Below are positions 45,801 to 58,028 of a stretch of DNA of 64,000 bases, piece by piece. This DNA comes from Ophiobolus disseminans (lineage: Eukaryota > Ascomycota > Dothideomycetes > Pleosporales > Phaeosphaeriaceae). The notes under the pieces were generated by a model. It worked only from the letters and a program-made list of their open reading frames with translations. It had not been told where the DNA came from and searched no databases. Position 1 is the stretch's first letter, and every line of letters begins with the position of its first letter. The DNA is taken from positions 1,197,531-1,261,530 of the forward strand of contig MU006219.1 in NCBI GenBank assembly GCA_010093685.1, given 5' to 3'. A program made the position numbers and the translations under genes.

Positions 45801-48800
45801 CAGTCTCCGTTGGCGCCCAAGTCCACCGGAGAGTACAAGCCTTCCACTGAGCTCCAGAAAGTTATGCCGGATACCACGCTTCTGCCAATGCTTGAGCAGT
45901 TGGTTTGGGAAACCCAGTTACCCATTCCACAGGCAATCGACTTGTACAAGCTTGTTGGGACAGTTCGTCGAGCTACACTTGGAGAGAACCACCCGGCGGT
46001 GCTCCAGACGTATCTTGCAATCGCGACAAGCTATCTCTTGATCTCTCAGCCTGAGAACTCTGCCAAATACTTCTACTGGGCAAACACAATCAGCCGCAAG
46101 GTCCTCAGCGACATCCATCCGTTGACCATCGATACTGCCAACCACTTCCTCAGGATCACTGAGAGTCTTACCACGACAACGCGCACGGAGATCATGACCC
46201 AGCGCGAGACCATTCTCACCGTCCTCATCACGGCCTACGAGCGACAATATGGCAGCACGTCAGAACTGGTCATTCACACGCGCAAGCTACTTGTCGAGCT
46301 GTATGCATCCATCAAAGAAGAGGACAAGGTGATGGAGATCTACCGACTTATCCAAGAAGCCACGATTCAGCAATATGGCCGCAATTCTCACCAGGCTCAA
46401 GATGTTCAGGGTCACCTGAACGTGGTTTTGGGCAAGGGCAAAGGAGAACGACACATCCACGGCTACGAGGAGTCCTTCTTCCACGGCGACGATGACCAGG
46501 AGGAGTCCGTCGAGGTGTTCGACATTGCCTCCATTGTTGCTTATCTCCAACGCGCCGAGTCACATGCTTCTCGCAAGGAGTTCGCGCAGGCCGAGAAGAC
46601 ATACGTCGAGCTGTGGATGGAGGTCTCCTCTAAGTGCCGCAGTGTGCAGTCGGTAGAATGGCACGAGAAGAACATCGAGATTGCTACTGCCTACTCTCAG
46701 TTCTTGAAGACACAGAGCAAAACGTCTGAGGCTTCAGCCATCCTCACTTGCATTTGGCAACAGTATGAGCACAGCCAGCTCTCTTTCGCCCAAAGAATTG
46801 TCTCGCGCCTCACCAGCGTGGCTAAGGAGATGCGCTCGGTCGGCATGCACACGCAGGCTCTTTCGATCTTCAAGTACGCCAACTCTTACTTCAAGAACGT
46901 GCGTCAAGAGGAATCCTCCATCTCGCGCGAAATCAACCAACAGCTCTCGGAGACTTCGACTGAATTGGTCAAGCAAAGTCTGAACTCTTCAAGCAGCGTT
47001 ACCGAGACTACCACTACGATTTCAGAATCCGTTTTCCAGGATGTTTTCTTCTCTATCATTCAGTCCTCCAAGACTGTCGATTCGAGCACCATCGCGCTTG
47101 CGAAAAAGCTCACCGTCCAATATATGGAGAAGAAGAACTACAGCGCGGCCATCAACGTTATCAACGCCACTCTTCAGCGTACATGGTCGTCGTTCCTCGC
47201 CACCTCAATTCATGATGTGACCATGACTTCCACCTTTACACAAGAGTCTATCGAACTGGTCGAGCGTCTTGCAGAGTGCTATCTGCAGACGAGGCAGTTT
47301 GAGAAGGTTGAGGACACTTACAGCCGCCTTTTCCGCGCTGTGCTCCTCGCAGAGAAGGTTGACAAGACCGTGTTTGAACGGTCCAGAACGCTATTGATCA
47401 ACTACTACGACAAGTATGGCTACTCCGACAAAGCCATCAGCATCTACCAAGAGATACTGGTGTCTTATCGCGCCAGGCTTGGCCCGTCGCATGAGCTTAC
47501 TATACAAACCTTGTATATTCTTGCTCAGCGATGCCACAAGCACCCAAGAAACCACCCATACTGGATCGACTACTACCTTCAGATCATCACGAGCCTGAAT
47601 AAGGACTCCGATGTTTGTCACCCATCTGCACTGGACGCCATCATCGTGGTGACGACTACCTACTGGGAAGACAGGCGCTATGCTGAGGCAGTGAGCATCT
47701 ATCGCGTGCTCTGGAAGACATTCACCACCAAGACCAAGGAACACAAGGTCTTCAGCGATGTCAAGTTCGTTCAAACTTTGTACGAACGCTTCTATCAATG
47801 TCTTGAAGAGACCAAGGCTAGCTGGTCAGAGCTGTACCAGGTCAGCAGCGAGTACCGTCAGACAGTAACGGCAGTGTTCGGCGCAGAATCTGTCATTGCC
47901 GTGGAGGCTACATTGTCGCTTGCCCAGGTTGCGCAGCGCAGCGAGGAGCATGCTTCGCAGGCAATCTCACTGTACGAAGAGGTATCCAACCGCTCCAAGA
48001 CTGTCACCACTCGCACATCGACTTCCGATATCAATCACGCGCTCTCTTCGCTTTATGTGAAGCAGCTGCAGTCATCGTCGTCTAGCAGCATGAAGGCCGA
48101 GACTGTTCAGCGTGCTTTGACGATGTCACAGAGTCAGTTCCAGGAATCGACACGGGCTTATGGATACTCCCATGAGTCCTCGCTCAACAGCTTGAGGGAG
48201 CTCTCGATGCTGCACACGCGCCAGCAGAAGACTGATGTTGCCGTAAAGCAGCTCAGTACTGCCGTTTCCGAGATCATCTCAAACGAGAAATCAAGTCAGA
48301 AGCAGATCGAGAGTGCCGCGTCCATTGCGTCCACCTTCCGCTCCATCGAGCAGACTAGCACTGCCCACAGTCTTGTCCAGGAATTGCATCGCCAGATCTG
48401 TGCGAAGGATACCCGATACGCGTCGAAGTGGTCTTTCGATCTGACCAAGAGCAGTCGCTCTTCCCTCGCTTTCCTCGCTTCACTGCAGTACAATTTACGC
48501 AAGGATCTGAACCAGACCTTCGCCGAAATTATGTCTGATCTGACCTTGGAGTACATCTACTTTGAGCAGTTCCACGCAACGCTAAGCAATAACGAAAGCC
48601 TGACCAACATTCTTCTCGCAGCAGCTCCACTTCGTTGGTTCTTGCGCCGCAATGACCAACAAGAGATGATCACTGTCGTCGAGGAGCAAGCCGTTGGTCT
48701 CTTCGTCAAACGCGATGCTCAGGACCTCAACACACAGTCCAAGGAGTCTCCACGTATCTTCATCATTGGCATCCTGGACCACTTGGGTAACGGCCGCAAC

Positions 48801-49964
48801 AAGAACTTTAACCGCTCTGTCATTCTCAGCTGCAACGAGAGTGTCACCAAGCTTACCAAGGCGAAGAAGTTCCCCGAAGCCTACGATATCGCCCACCTTG
48901 GCTTCCTGTACGCCAGCAAGCACGACGGTTACAATGGCCCGCGCGCAATCAGCATGGGCTTCAAGCTCGCCTCTCTGCTCGTCGGCCGCTCCACAGGAGA
49001 GAAATGCCCCGACGCGGCTTTGCGCAAGAAGATGCTCGAACTCAGCAACCGCATCGTCAAGCGCATCCTCGAGATCTGCAAGAATCTCAACATCAACTTC
49101 GCACAGATCCAGCTCTACGAACTCTCCCACCTGTCCGTCCTCCTCGGCGAACAGCAAGACTACGAAACCCTCGAGTGGCTCCTCACCACCCTCTGGAACA
49201 CACGCGACGCTCAACGCACCTGGCCCGCGACCATCCTGCTCAACCTGGGCCGCCGCCTCATCTGCGCGCGCTACCTGGCAAACCGTCCTGTGAAGGCAAT
49301 CCGCCTCGCCGAGGACATCGCATATAACATGCGCCGCGCCCACGGCCCCCGCGCCCCCGTAACCATCGAAACCTACGAGCTCCTCGCACAGCTCTACACC
49401 TCCACCGGTTTGTCCTACCAGAAGGACCCCAAGACCGCCGGCCTCGCAGCCGACTACTTCAAGAAGGCCGTCGGCGTCCACGAAGACATCCTCCGCCTCG
49501 TCGCGCACGAGCACGGCAGCATCGACGGCCAGGACTCGGACGATGACGAACTCGACACCGCGGCCGCGCTCCTAGCGCGCGAGGGCGTAAAGGTAAAGAG
49601 CATGAACGGCGCCCCCGTCCCCGCCTTGGACGCCGCGCAGATCGATAAATCGGCGCTCGCACGCACTCACCTGCACCTCCTCAAGATGGCGTACCAGCGC
49701 CTGGGTGGCTGGCCCAAAGCGTACGACGACTACGAGCGCCTAAATGCGCAGATTTTCCGCACTTTTGGCGCTGAGAAAGAGTGGAAGGGTGTCGAGGGCA
49801 CGGAGAAGTGGGATGCGAAGGCGTACGGCAATGGCAAGGCGGAGAGTAGTGATGGGGCGTTTAATGGGCTTGAGGATTGGAGCTTTGGCAAGGAAGATGT
49901 TATTCTTGAGGCGCAGAAGAGGCAGACGGGGGGCACGAGTGGGATGGTTGCTGTGGCAGCTTAG
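42803..49964 (+). CDS. Large NACHT-type STAND NTPase with C-terminal TPR-like superstructure
   Basis: Six exons (42803-42827, 42881-43848, 43899-44097, 44147-44364, 44423-44443, 44508-49964) join in one frame for 2295 residues; introns are 49-64 nt and exon 5 is 21 nt. Residues 1-230 are Ser/Thr/Pro-rich and probably disordered, with a basic start (MFKGLKSLRKNRRRSK). Residues 235-476 are helical. The NTPase follows: Walker A GEAGNGKTT (503-511, Lys509) and Walker B LVIVVDGLDE (Asp614, Asp617, Glu618), then a winged-helix-like part with FKHPIVHSALHDF. The remaining 1400 residues are mostly amphipathic helices in TPR-like pairs, for example AISIYQEILVSYRARLGPSHELT. The layout is that of fungal NLR-like proteins, which sense ligands through the repeats and oligomerise via the NTPase. 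No known death-effector domain is visible at the N-terminus. It may instead be a conserved housekeeping STAND protein. Confidence 0.9.
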
Positions 49965-50115
49965 GAGGGTTGAGAAGTGAGGGGAGGAAGACGTAAGAAA
50001 TTGTCTTTTCACGAATTGTTTGCGAGTTTTTATACTGTGGGATTACTGTAATGATAATGTAAAAAGCGTGTTCTAGTTCGTACAGCTCTTTTCCAAGTTT
50101 CAGCGCATAGTCTGT

Positions 50116-51141
50116 TTAGCCCAATAGTTTCACAATTGACGCGGCTGTCGCATTGTGCACCGGAAACGTCGGATGCAAATCATTCAGCCACAAATACTCA
50201 TTGACCGGATAATCACAGCTCGCGTCCTTGGTATACCACGTCGGCGTTCCACTACCACAAATTAGCCTCTCGCTTTACAACCCCATCAGCATGGAAATCA
50301 CTTACTTTGAATAAGCCTTGCAAAACGCCGTAACGTTCTTCAACCCAGCCGTCTGTTCAAAAGCCTTCGGATCCTGAATAACCTTCGTATACAACGCATT
50401 CGTATCATGAATGAACGTTGTAACGCCCTTATGCTTTGCCTTGAACGCCGCCGTCATATTCGCCAGCCGGGAATTCCAGTCCGCAATGACGTAGCCCTCG
50501 TATTCTTTTGCGTATCCGTTGTCAGCCTGGTTCAGGATCAGGGGGCTGAGGTTAACGGGCGGGACGCTGAGGAAGAGAAAGTTGCGCGCGCCGGTGTCGT
50601 ATATTTGGTCCAGCAGGCCTGCGTACGTGGAGAAGATGGCGTCGTAGAGCGTGGCGTTGTTGAGCCACCAACTGTTGCCCACGTCGTTGATGCCGATAAA
50701 GAAGGCGAAGAGCGAGGATTTGGAGGTCCAGGGTGCGGTGGCGGGGTGCGAGCCGTAGATGGGGAGGTACTGCGTTTGGACTTGGTCTTTCATGGATATG
50801 ACGGTGGGAGCGTAGGGTGTTACGAGGGCGGAGTCGACGGTGGCGCCACCGTAAGCGAGGTTGTATGTGAGGATGTTGCTCTTGTTGTATGTGGTGGTCA
50901 AGAAACCGACCCAGTTTGGTCCATTGGAAGAGGTCCATCCAGGGTAGGTAGGGTTACCAAAGGGGTTTGAGGCGCTAGGTTGCGCTGCTTTGGGATCGAA
51001 GCCAGTCTGTGTGTACGAATCACCGAAGACGAATAGTTGCTTTACGTTCTTCCAGCCTGACCATGACGTCTTGTTTGCGGAGAATGGCGCCGCAAGACCG
51101 GCTGCTGCGAGCGAGAGTACGAGAGCGATTGACTTGACCAT
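50116..51141 (-). CDS. Secreted GDSL-type acetylesterase (CE16-like)
   Basis: Exons 51141-50306 and 50251-50116 (54 nt intron) give 323 residues. Residues 1-17 are a signal peptide (MVKSIALVLSLAAAGLA). The catalytic Ser42 lies in FVFGDSYTQTGF, block I of the SGNH/GDSL fold; NLAYGGATVD supplies the Gly block and FFIGINDVG the Asn block. The Asp-His pair is in LNDLHPTFPVH, encoded by exon 2, so ignoring the intron would lose the active site. The overall form matches carbohydrate esterase family 16, which removes acetyl groups from plant xylan-derived oligosaccharides outside the cell. Several N-glycosylation sequons are present (NKT, NKS, NAT, NMT). It converges with the NACHT gene, 151 bp apart. 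Confidence 0.9.
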
Positions 51142-52713
51142 CTTGAATTAGGAGACGTGCAAAGAATGAAACGTGACGAAAAGCAGGCGATGGCACTTCT
51201 TGGACAGTGTTAAGTACATTGCGGAAATATGAAAATACAGGACCTAGCTACCGGGGTTGCGGAAACAGACGATCTACGCCGGCGCGAACCAGGTAAATTA
51301 GATTGAATTGATTGAGATACTATACCCCACAATTTGGACCTAGAAGTGAGGTAGAAACAGACTACTTGCGGAAGAATTCTAGAAGCATGGCGTGTGATGG
51401 TATGGTAGTGATGCTTGTTCGAACGACGAGGGAGGTGATGTTGCTCCGTGTCTGAAGAGGCAAGGCGCCACAACCTTTGCGGTTTTGTCTATACGATACT
51501 GGTACCTAGATTGAATGTTTTGAATTATGCTCACGTAGTTTCTCGGCCGCAGTTAGCAACCAGAGACGATGTAGGTACAATTTGTTGTCGGAAATGCGAG
51601 GTCAGGTGTGTCTAAACAAGAATCGTTGCTAGCCTGGCCGAGAGCAAGCGAGGAAGCGAGGCTCTAAAGGGCACGGCAATAAGGCCCTATTGTGGCAAGG
51701 TGGCTCACAAATGTGATTTCTGAACAGTAACGAACAGGGTTTGAGATATGATGAGTATTTGGGAGTCCAGCTCATCCTCATGCCGGCACCGTGCGGCTCC
51801 GGAACAGCTCCAGCATCGGGCTACGAGTTCGCCCGATGGCCGTTTGAATCACATGTGTCGACAGTAATTCGTACGAAGCACTTGGACACAGGTATGATGA
51901 AAGGAAAGGGAGAATGTGACGCGCCGGATAGCTCGGAAAGCTTCAAAGCAAGAAAATGAGCTGACCGAGGCACGCGAACTTGCAAATAGACGTATCAAAC
52001 GTCATCATAGCTGGACCCTGAGCATGTGCTGTTTGAACTCGTGGATGTCGCATGTATAGCTGCTTCGGTACAGCGAATAGACCGAACATTGAGTGCTTAG
52101 TAGCAAGAGGAGAGGTTGGTAAAGAGCGCATGGACGGATGACGTGAGAAGCTGGAAAGGGCAGCAGGAATGAATAATGTTGGGTGTGGCTGAGGCGAGTG
52201 GGATGGCGGGTGCTGGCGCTGGCGTTGGCGTTTCGGCGGGCAGGCGTAAGGCTGAATCGAAAACGCGACAGGGTTTCCAGTCGTGTTCCCAGCCATAGCA
52301 AATGTAGCACAATATGGGCGGCGCAGCCTGCAACTTGATACCTGTTCTTTCTGCCGCGTTTACTGCAATCGCTGAACACTTCACTGGAAACTACCCCCAA
52401 TTCTAAGCAAACTTTGCGCACCATCGCCCTGTCTCGCCCATCGGCCGTGCAAAGTCCGCGCCGTGGAACCTGCCAGCTTGCCTGTGAGGCTTACCTAGTA
52501 CCAGCGCCGAAGGGCCGCAATACGCCGTGCATTGTTTGCTCGTCCGGAAAGGCCGCTCGTTGAAGCGCATGATATATATTCATACCTGTCGCTACGTTTA
52601 GCTGCACGTTTGCTGCCTTGCGACTGCGGATACCAAAGCCCCGCGCATGAGCTGGCACAGCTCCACATAAGCATAGAAGCCTAGTCCGAGAAGCAACTGC
52701 TACAACTGCAATC
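51142..52713. promoter_or_regulatory. Divergent intergenic region, CE16 esterase / OSH3-like gene
   Basis: The 1.6 kb between the two start codons contain both promoters. A run of alternating A/T (gatatatatt, 52571-52580) lies about 140 bases before the OSH3-like start and is a candidate TATA box. A G/C-rich patch near 52200-52245 has an imperfect GGCGNT repeat. No gene is evident. Confidence 0.5.
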
Positions 52714-55700
52714 ATGGCCGGAATGGAGAACATCGAAGTCCATAGCAAGGTAATATCAGCCTACATTGTGCCTTGCAAGGCTAATTGGAAGTGTTAGTCG
52801 TACCTTGTTCGCTGGGTCAATGTCTCGGCTGGACACACGATATCGTGGAGCATACAGCCACACAAGAAGTCGGTCAACTTTGGCATCTTCAAGCACCCAG
52901 GGACTGCCACGGGCGCTACCCCACACTTGCCCTCCTCCGCCACCTTCGAAGCCGGACCCTCGACGCCAGCGCTAGAAGTCCCTGGTACGCGCGGACGCGG
53001 ATTATCAACTTCGAGAAACGACCGCACAGTCGTGCTGGAGAAGCTGTCAGCGATTGGGCTGAAGCAGGTACAATGGCACGGCAAATGCGAGGCAGACCAG
53101 GTGTCGCTCGGCACCTATGACGTCCCTGCAGGCGAGGGGGGCATGTATGGACTGGTCTTCGACAACACCTTCTCCAAGACGGTGTCGAAGCAGGCCACCT
53201 TCGTCCTCATGACGTACCCCACCAATGCTGCGCCCAAGTCGGGACACCACATGCGATACGCACAGGCAGGAGCAGGAGGCAGCTCGACAAGTCTGCCGAA
53301 ATCGAGTCCATCCATGGGACCTATCGAGTCGTCCGAGTCGCTGCCCCAAGCATTTGCAGACCGATCAAGATCTGCGCAGAAATCCGGCAGTGCGTCCAAC
53401 TCCTCGTTTCTAACTGGCGTACTGCACAAGAAGCGGAGAAAGCGGAACCAAGGGCACGCCAGACGCTTCTTTTCGCTCGACTTCACATCATCCACACTAT
53501 CATACTATAGAAACGATCACTCTTCAGCTTTGCGGGGTGCAATTCCGTTGTCACTGGCAGCAGTTGGCGCGAACGAGGACACCCGGGAAATCTCGATCGA
53601 TTCAGGGGCCGAGATCTGGCAACTACGGGCAAGCAACGCGAAAGACTTCAAGATGTGGAGGGATGCGCTGGATCGAGCTTCACGAACTGCTACAGCGATA
53701 TCGTCACCAACACTGCAGATCAAGGACAGCCCATACCAGAACATCACCAAACATGTCTCGAACGATGCGGAGGATAATGAATGGGAAAGAGTGGAGAATC
53801 TTGTAGGCCGCATTGTCGGAACAAGAGATGCAGTACGAAGACTCGCCCAAGACACCGACCCCAAGTACACCTCCACTGCAGGACTGGGCATCACAAGAGT
53901 CCACGACAGCCTGTCGCCCACGCCCTCAGAAACAGAAGCCAACGACTACTTCCCGGACGACCGAGCGCAAGAGAAAAAGGCATTTTGGAAGCGCAAGCCC
54001 AGCAGTTCTGGCGGTCAAAGCCCGTCTGGCATATTCAGGAGAAGCGTGTCTGCTCAGGTGGGTGCAGCATCGCCTGGCGCTGTGCCTCCTCTGCCACCAC
54101 TACCTGCAAACATCTCAGCGAACGGAACTCTGGCCATTCCAAAGCGCAGTGGTCGTCAGCATGGAAGTCACCATTCGTCCGAGGAAGGCGTTCACGACAA
54201 TTGCATGGCTCTGCTCAGAGATCTGGACACTGTTGTGCGAGACTTCTCGGATCTCATTGCTGAGAGCAAGCAGAGACGAGCACCACCACCTCTTTCGACA
54301 TCGCAGTCGCGCCGCAGCTTCGAGTCTTTCGAATCCGCAGACGAATTCTTCGACGCTAACGACGGCGATGGGTCAAAGTCACAGTTGCTGTGTATTCGAA
54401 GAGACAGCGAAGACGCCGAACGCGAGCGCCGTGAATCACACGATGAAGACTCGGATGGGGAGTCGACATCATCATCCGACCACAGCAGCGGTGTGATAGA
54501 CCGTGCTCGCTTCTCATCCGACGCAGCACCCTCGCTCTTCCCCAAGAAGCCTACTTCTCTATCTCCCTTACCACTCTCCCCTGTAAAGCGCCGAACAAAT
54601 ATCCAAGCACCCAAAGTGCAACCGCCAAGTCTGATTGCCTTCCTCCGCAAGAACGTCGGCAAAGACCTCTCGACCATCGCCATGCCGGTATCCGCCAACG
54701 AACCAACATCCCTCCTCCAGCGCCTCGCCGAACAACTCGAATACAGCGAACTCCTCGACGCAGCCGCCTCTGCACCCGCAGAAACCGGCGAACGCCTCGT
54801 CTACATGGCCGCCTTCGCCATCTCCGCCTTCAGCAACGCGCGCGTCAAAGATCGCGCGATCCGTAAACCCTTCAACCCCATGCTAGGCGAGACCTTCGAG
54901 CTCGTCCGCGAAGACAAGGGCTTCCGCTTCATCGCGGAGAAAGTGGTGCACCGCCCCGTGCGCATGGCCTGCCAAGCCGAAGCACAGGAATGGACATTCG
55001 TCCAGAGCCCCATGCCCGTCCAGAAATTCTGGGGCAAGTCCGCAGAGCTCAACACCGATGGCCGCGGCCGCGTCTTCCTGCACAAAAGCAACGAACACTA
55101 CTCCTGGATCATGGCCACATCGTACCTGCGCAACATCATCGCGGGCGAGAAATACGTCGAGCCCTCGGGCACAATGACCATCGTATCCGAAACGACGGGC
55201 GCGAAAGCAGTCTGCACGTTCAAAGCAGGCGGCATGTTTGCTGGCCGCTCGGAAGATGTAACGGTGCAGGTCTTTGACGCCGCGGGTACGGCGCTGCCTA
55301 TGGGCGCACAGGGCAAATGGACTTCCAGCCTCGAATTCACTTCCAACAACCAGCCCGTGGGCAAAACCGTATGGAGCGTGGGGCCCCTCGTCGATAACGC
55401 AAGTAAACACTATGGCTTGACAACGTTCGCCGCCGCGCTAAATCAACTCACGCCCATTGAAGACGGACACGTCGCGCCCACCGATTCGCGCTTCCGCCCC
55501 GATCAAAAAGCGCTAGAAGACGGCGACTTGGATCGTGCGGAGGCGCTCAAGGCGCGGCTTGAGGAGAGGCAGAGGAGTAGGAGACGCGTTATGGAGGAGC
55601 ATGGTGAGAGCTGGCGGCCGAGGTGGTTTAATAAGGTTGAGAACGGGGAGGCGGAGGCGTTGGGCGAGGAGGAGGTGTGGCGGCTTAAGAGTGGGAAGGA

Positions 55701-55764
55701 GGGGTATTGGGAGTGTAGGGAACGAGGGCAGTGGGAGGGGGTGGTGGATGTTTTTCAGACGTAG
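52714..55764 (+). CDS. OSH3: Oxysterol-binding protein of the Osh3 type (GOLD, PH, FFAT, ORD)
   Basis: Exons 52714-52749 and 52798-55764 (48 nt intron) give 1000 residues; exon 1 encodes just MAGMENIEVHSK, and skipping it would lose the start of the GOLD domain (SYLVRWVNVSAGHTISWSI). Then come a PH domain (about 216-307, LTGVLHKKRRKRNQGHARRF to FKMWRDALDRAS), a long disordered linker with the FFAT-like motif EFFDAND (528-534), which should bind VAP proteins of the ER, and the lipid-binding ORD with NPMLGETFELV. Osh3-type proteins move phosphoinositide PI4P and lipids at ER-plasma membrane contacts. The signature usually written EQVSHHPP is here EKVVHRPV (726-733), with one of two conserved His residues replaced by Arg. 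The rest of the ORD looks intact. Confidence 0.94.
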
Positions 55765-56045
55765 ATCTTGGGGGGTTTAGAGAGAGTGTTTTGGGGGTGG
55801 GAGCCAGCATGCGTGTAGGTTTGTAGAAATATATTCATGAATGTTGGATATAACATGTCTTAAAGATGTGATGTAGAAGTGATCCGAGTCGCCCTTGCCC
55901 AGAGGTTGAAAACGCCATGCAATGCTGTATGTGATACTCAGCTTTTCCTTGCCTGCAGGAGCATCAAGACCGCGTATTCCTGCAAGCCTCGTTTTTATCC
56001 GAAACATGTCCATCGTACACCTTTCTCCGTTCTTGCATCAACCTC

Positions 56046-57710
56046 TCAGATCTCAATGTCCACTCCGAATTCCATACTCGCGATGATGTCATCGTCCATC
56101 TTCGGTTTCCTGAACGTCGGCAAGCCCTTACGCTCGCTCTTTTTCTTATCGGCCTGTGGTTTCGGGGTGGTAGCCCTCGAGCTGCCATCGCCATCGAACA
56201 GCGCATCGACTTCGAGGTTCTGCTTCTTGTCTGCTGCCTCGGCCGCAGCCTTCTTAGCTTCCTCGTCAGCTCGCTGGCGCGCCGCCTGTCGTCGCTGTTC
56301 CATCTTCTTCTCGCGCTGCTGGTCTTGCAGGGCCTTCTTGACGCGCTCGGCCTCTGCAATGCGGGTCTTGCGGTTCAGTTCGGCGACGCGCTGGGCGGCG
56401 GCTTCCGACTGGGTGGCTATCCTCGGCTGGCTGTCTGAGTTCTGGCGCTGGAGGAGATGGTCGAATTTGCGGGACTTGGCGATGCGTGCGCTGATGTCGG
56501 CGTCGTTCCAGTGGTGGTTCGACAGAGCTTTTAGGTCGTCGTATTTGCGCTGGAAAAAGGTCTGGGTAGGAACCTTGGCGCTGGTCTCTGTGAGGGACGC
56601 CTTGTAGACATCGAGGTCCTGGTCGGTGAAGCGCTGGTTGGAGAGGAACTGGAATTGGTAGTCCTTCTTCACAGATCCGTGCTGTGCAATGACGTATTGG
56701 TCTGTTGCGATGCGCTTGCCGTTCTTGCCTTCGAAGACGTAGGGTTTGCCTGGTGAGAAGCCTGGGGCATGTTAGTTGGTGGACAGACTGGTGAGCTCGC
56801 AAGACTGACCCTTGATCTGCGCCATCTTGTACAGTGTCCGTCGTTGTGAGTCCTGGCCCACGCCGACACGTCCAAAGGTGCCCGTCATGGCCTCTTCGAA
56901 GCCAGGGTAGAAGCAGACCTCGGAGAAGAAGCCTCGTCCAACACGGACCGACTCGAAGTCGCGTATCGAAGCCGGCTGTTCTTCACGCGCCTTTTCGGCC
57001 GGTCGCTCGTCCCACTCGACGTCACTTTCGCCATCAGCGTCGAGGTCTGAGCCACCGCCCCGGTCACCTGAGCTTGACCGACGTCGGCGGCTAAGGCGAT
57101 CATCCTGTCGCTGTCGCTCCTGGCCACGCTGCTCTCGCATCTTCTTGTATGCCTCCAGCTTCTCGTTCTTCCGTGGCTGCACCTTCGGGCGGTTGTTCTT
57201 ACGCGAATCGTCAGGCTCCTCGGAGTCAGCCTTCCTCTTGCGCTCATTTTGCGCCGCTCGCCTGGTCAGCTCTGCGGTGAAATGTGCTCGCTGGGCTTCT
57301 TCCGCGCGCTGTCCGAGAATCTCTTCTCGCTCCAGCTGCGACATGCCCATGATCCGCCGGCGGTCTGCCTCGTCGATGTACTTGCCGTCAAGCGGGTAAG
57401 GCACGTCGGCTGTCCGTTCGGGCACGTCATCGTCGCGATCTGAGTCGGACTCGTCCATGGCATCTGATCCTAGCGAGTTTGGCGACGAGGCCGCAGGCGA
57501 CGAGCTGCGTGGGGTCAGCGGCATGTTGCGATAGGAGGCCATGGTGTGGTTGAGGAGTTTAGAGGTGGGTGGGAGTTGGAGCAATGTAGGTAAAAGCGGA
57601 TGAAGATGGACGCAAGCAAGTGAGAGGGGTACTCACGCTTCACCCTCTTCGATGTCATTATCTTCGTCACCGCCAGCGAGGGCGAAGAGTTCATCGTCGA
57701 GGTCAGCCAT
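56046..57710 (-). CDS. RTF1: Rtf1, Paf1-complex subunit with Plus3 domain
   Basis: RNA polymerase II elongation factor that links the Paf1 complex to chromatin and stimulates H2B ubiquitylation. Exons 57710-57637, 57504-56810 and 56761-56046 (introns 132 and 48 nt) give 494 residues. The first exon encodes the acidic start MADLDDELFALAGGDEDND. The charged middle (about residues 60-200) contains IDEADRRRIMGMSQLEREEIL, part of the histone-modification region. The Plus3 domain runs from about 203 to 340: SIRDFESVRVGRGF, GRVGVG, YKMAQIKGFSPGKPYVF (rebuilt across intron 2) and GKRIATDQYVIAQHG. The C-terminal third is a long charged coiled coil (RIAEAERVKKALQDQQREKK). The 132 nt first intron is chosen on frame and acceptor; a 5' start within it would lose the conserved N-terminus. 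Confidence 0.94.
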
Positions 57711-58028
57711 TCTGAGAGGAGTTGTGATCGAAAGCGCGGGTGCTTCCGATGGATTCGATGGGTGCGAGGCGCGGGGATGGTGTCGCAGGGCCGGTCGTGA
57801 GGGGGAAATATCGTGTCAGGGGCGAGGAAGAGGAGCGTGGGAGCTCAGAGTTCGGGGAGACGTTCGTTCTTAATGGGAGCGCTATGACCACCCTGCACGC
57901 GTCTGCGGGCGGGCCACTCCACTTAAACTTTAGCGCGCTCGAGTGTCGATGACCGCATTGTTTCATTCACCCAACAGCGCACAATAGCCCGTGTTTTCGC
58001 CCTGTTTCTTGCACAATAGGAAAGAACC
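57711..58028. promoter_or_regulatory. Bidirectional promoter region, RTF1 / COQ7
   Basis: Only 318 bases separate the two opposite start codons, so this is a shared promoter region for a transcription elongation factor and a ubiquinone biosynthesis enzyme. No TATA box is obvious. Confidence 0.65.

Noticed and set aside
48582..49514. 310-codon minus-strand open frame
   Set aside because: It lies fully antisense to the NACHT-TPR coding exon in a GC-rich, third-position C/G biased stretch, which often leaves an open antisense frame; no domain or start context.
52927..55764. Starting the OSH3-like protein at the longest uninterrupted frame
   Set aside because: That would cut off the conserved GOLD segment; a 48 nt intron with GTAATA donor and TTAG acceptor restores it in frame.
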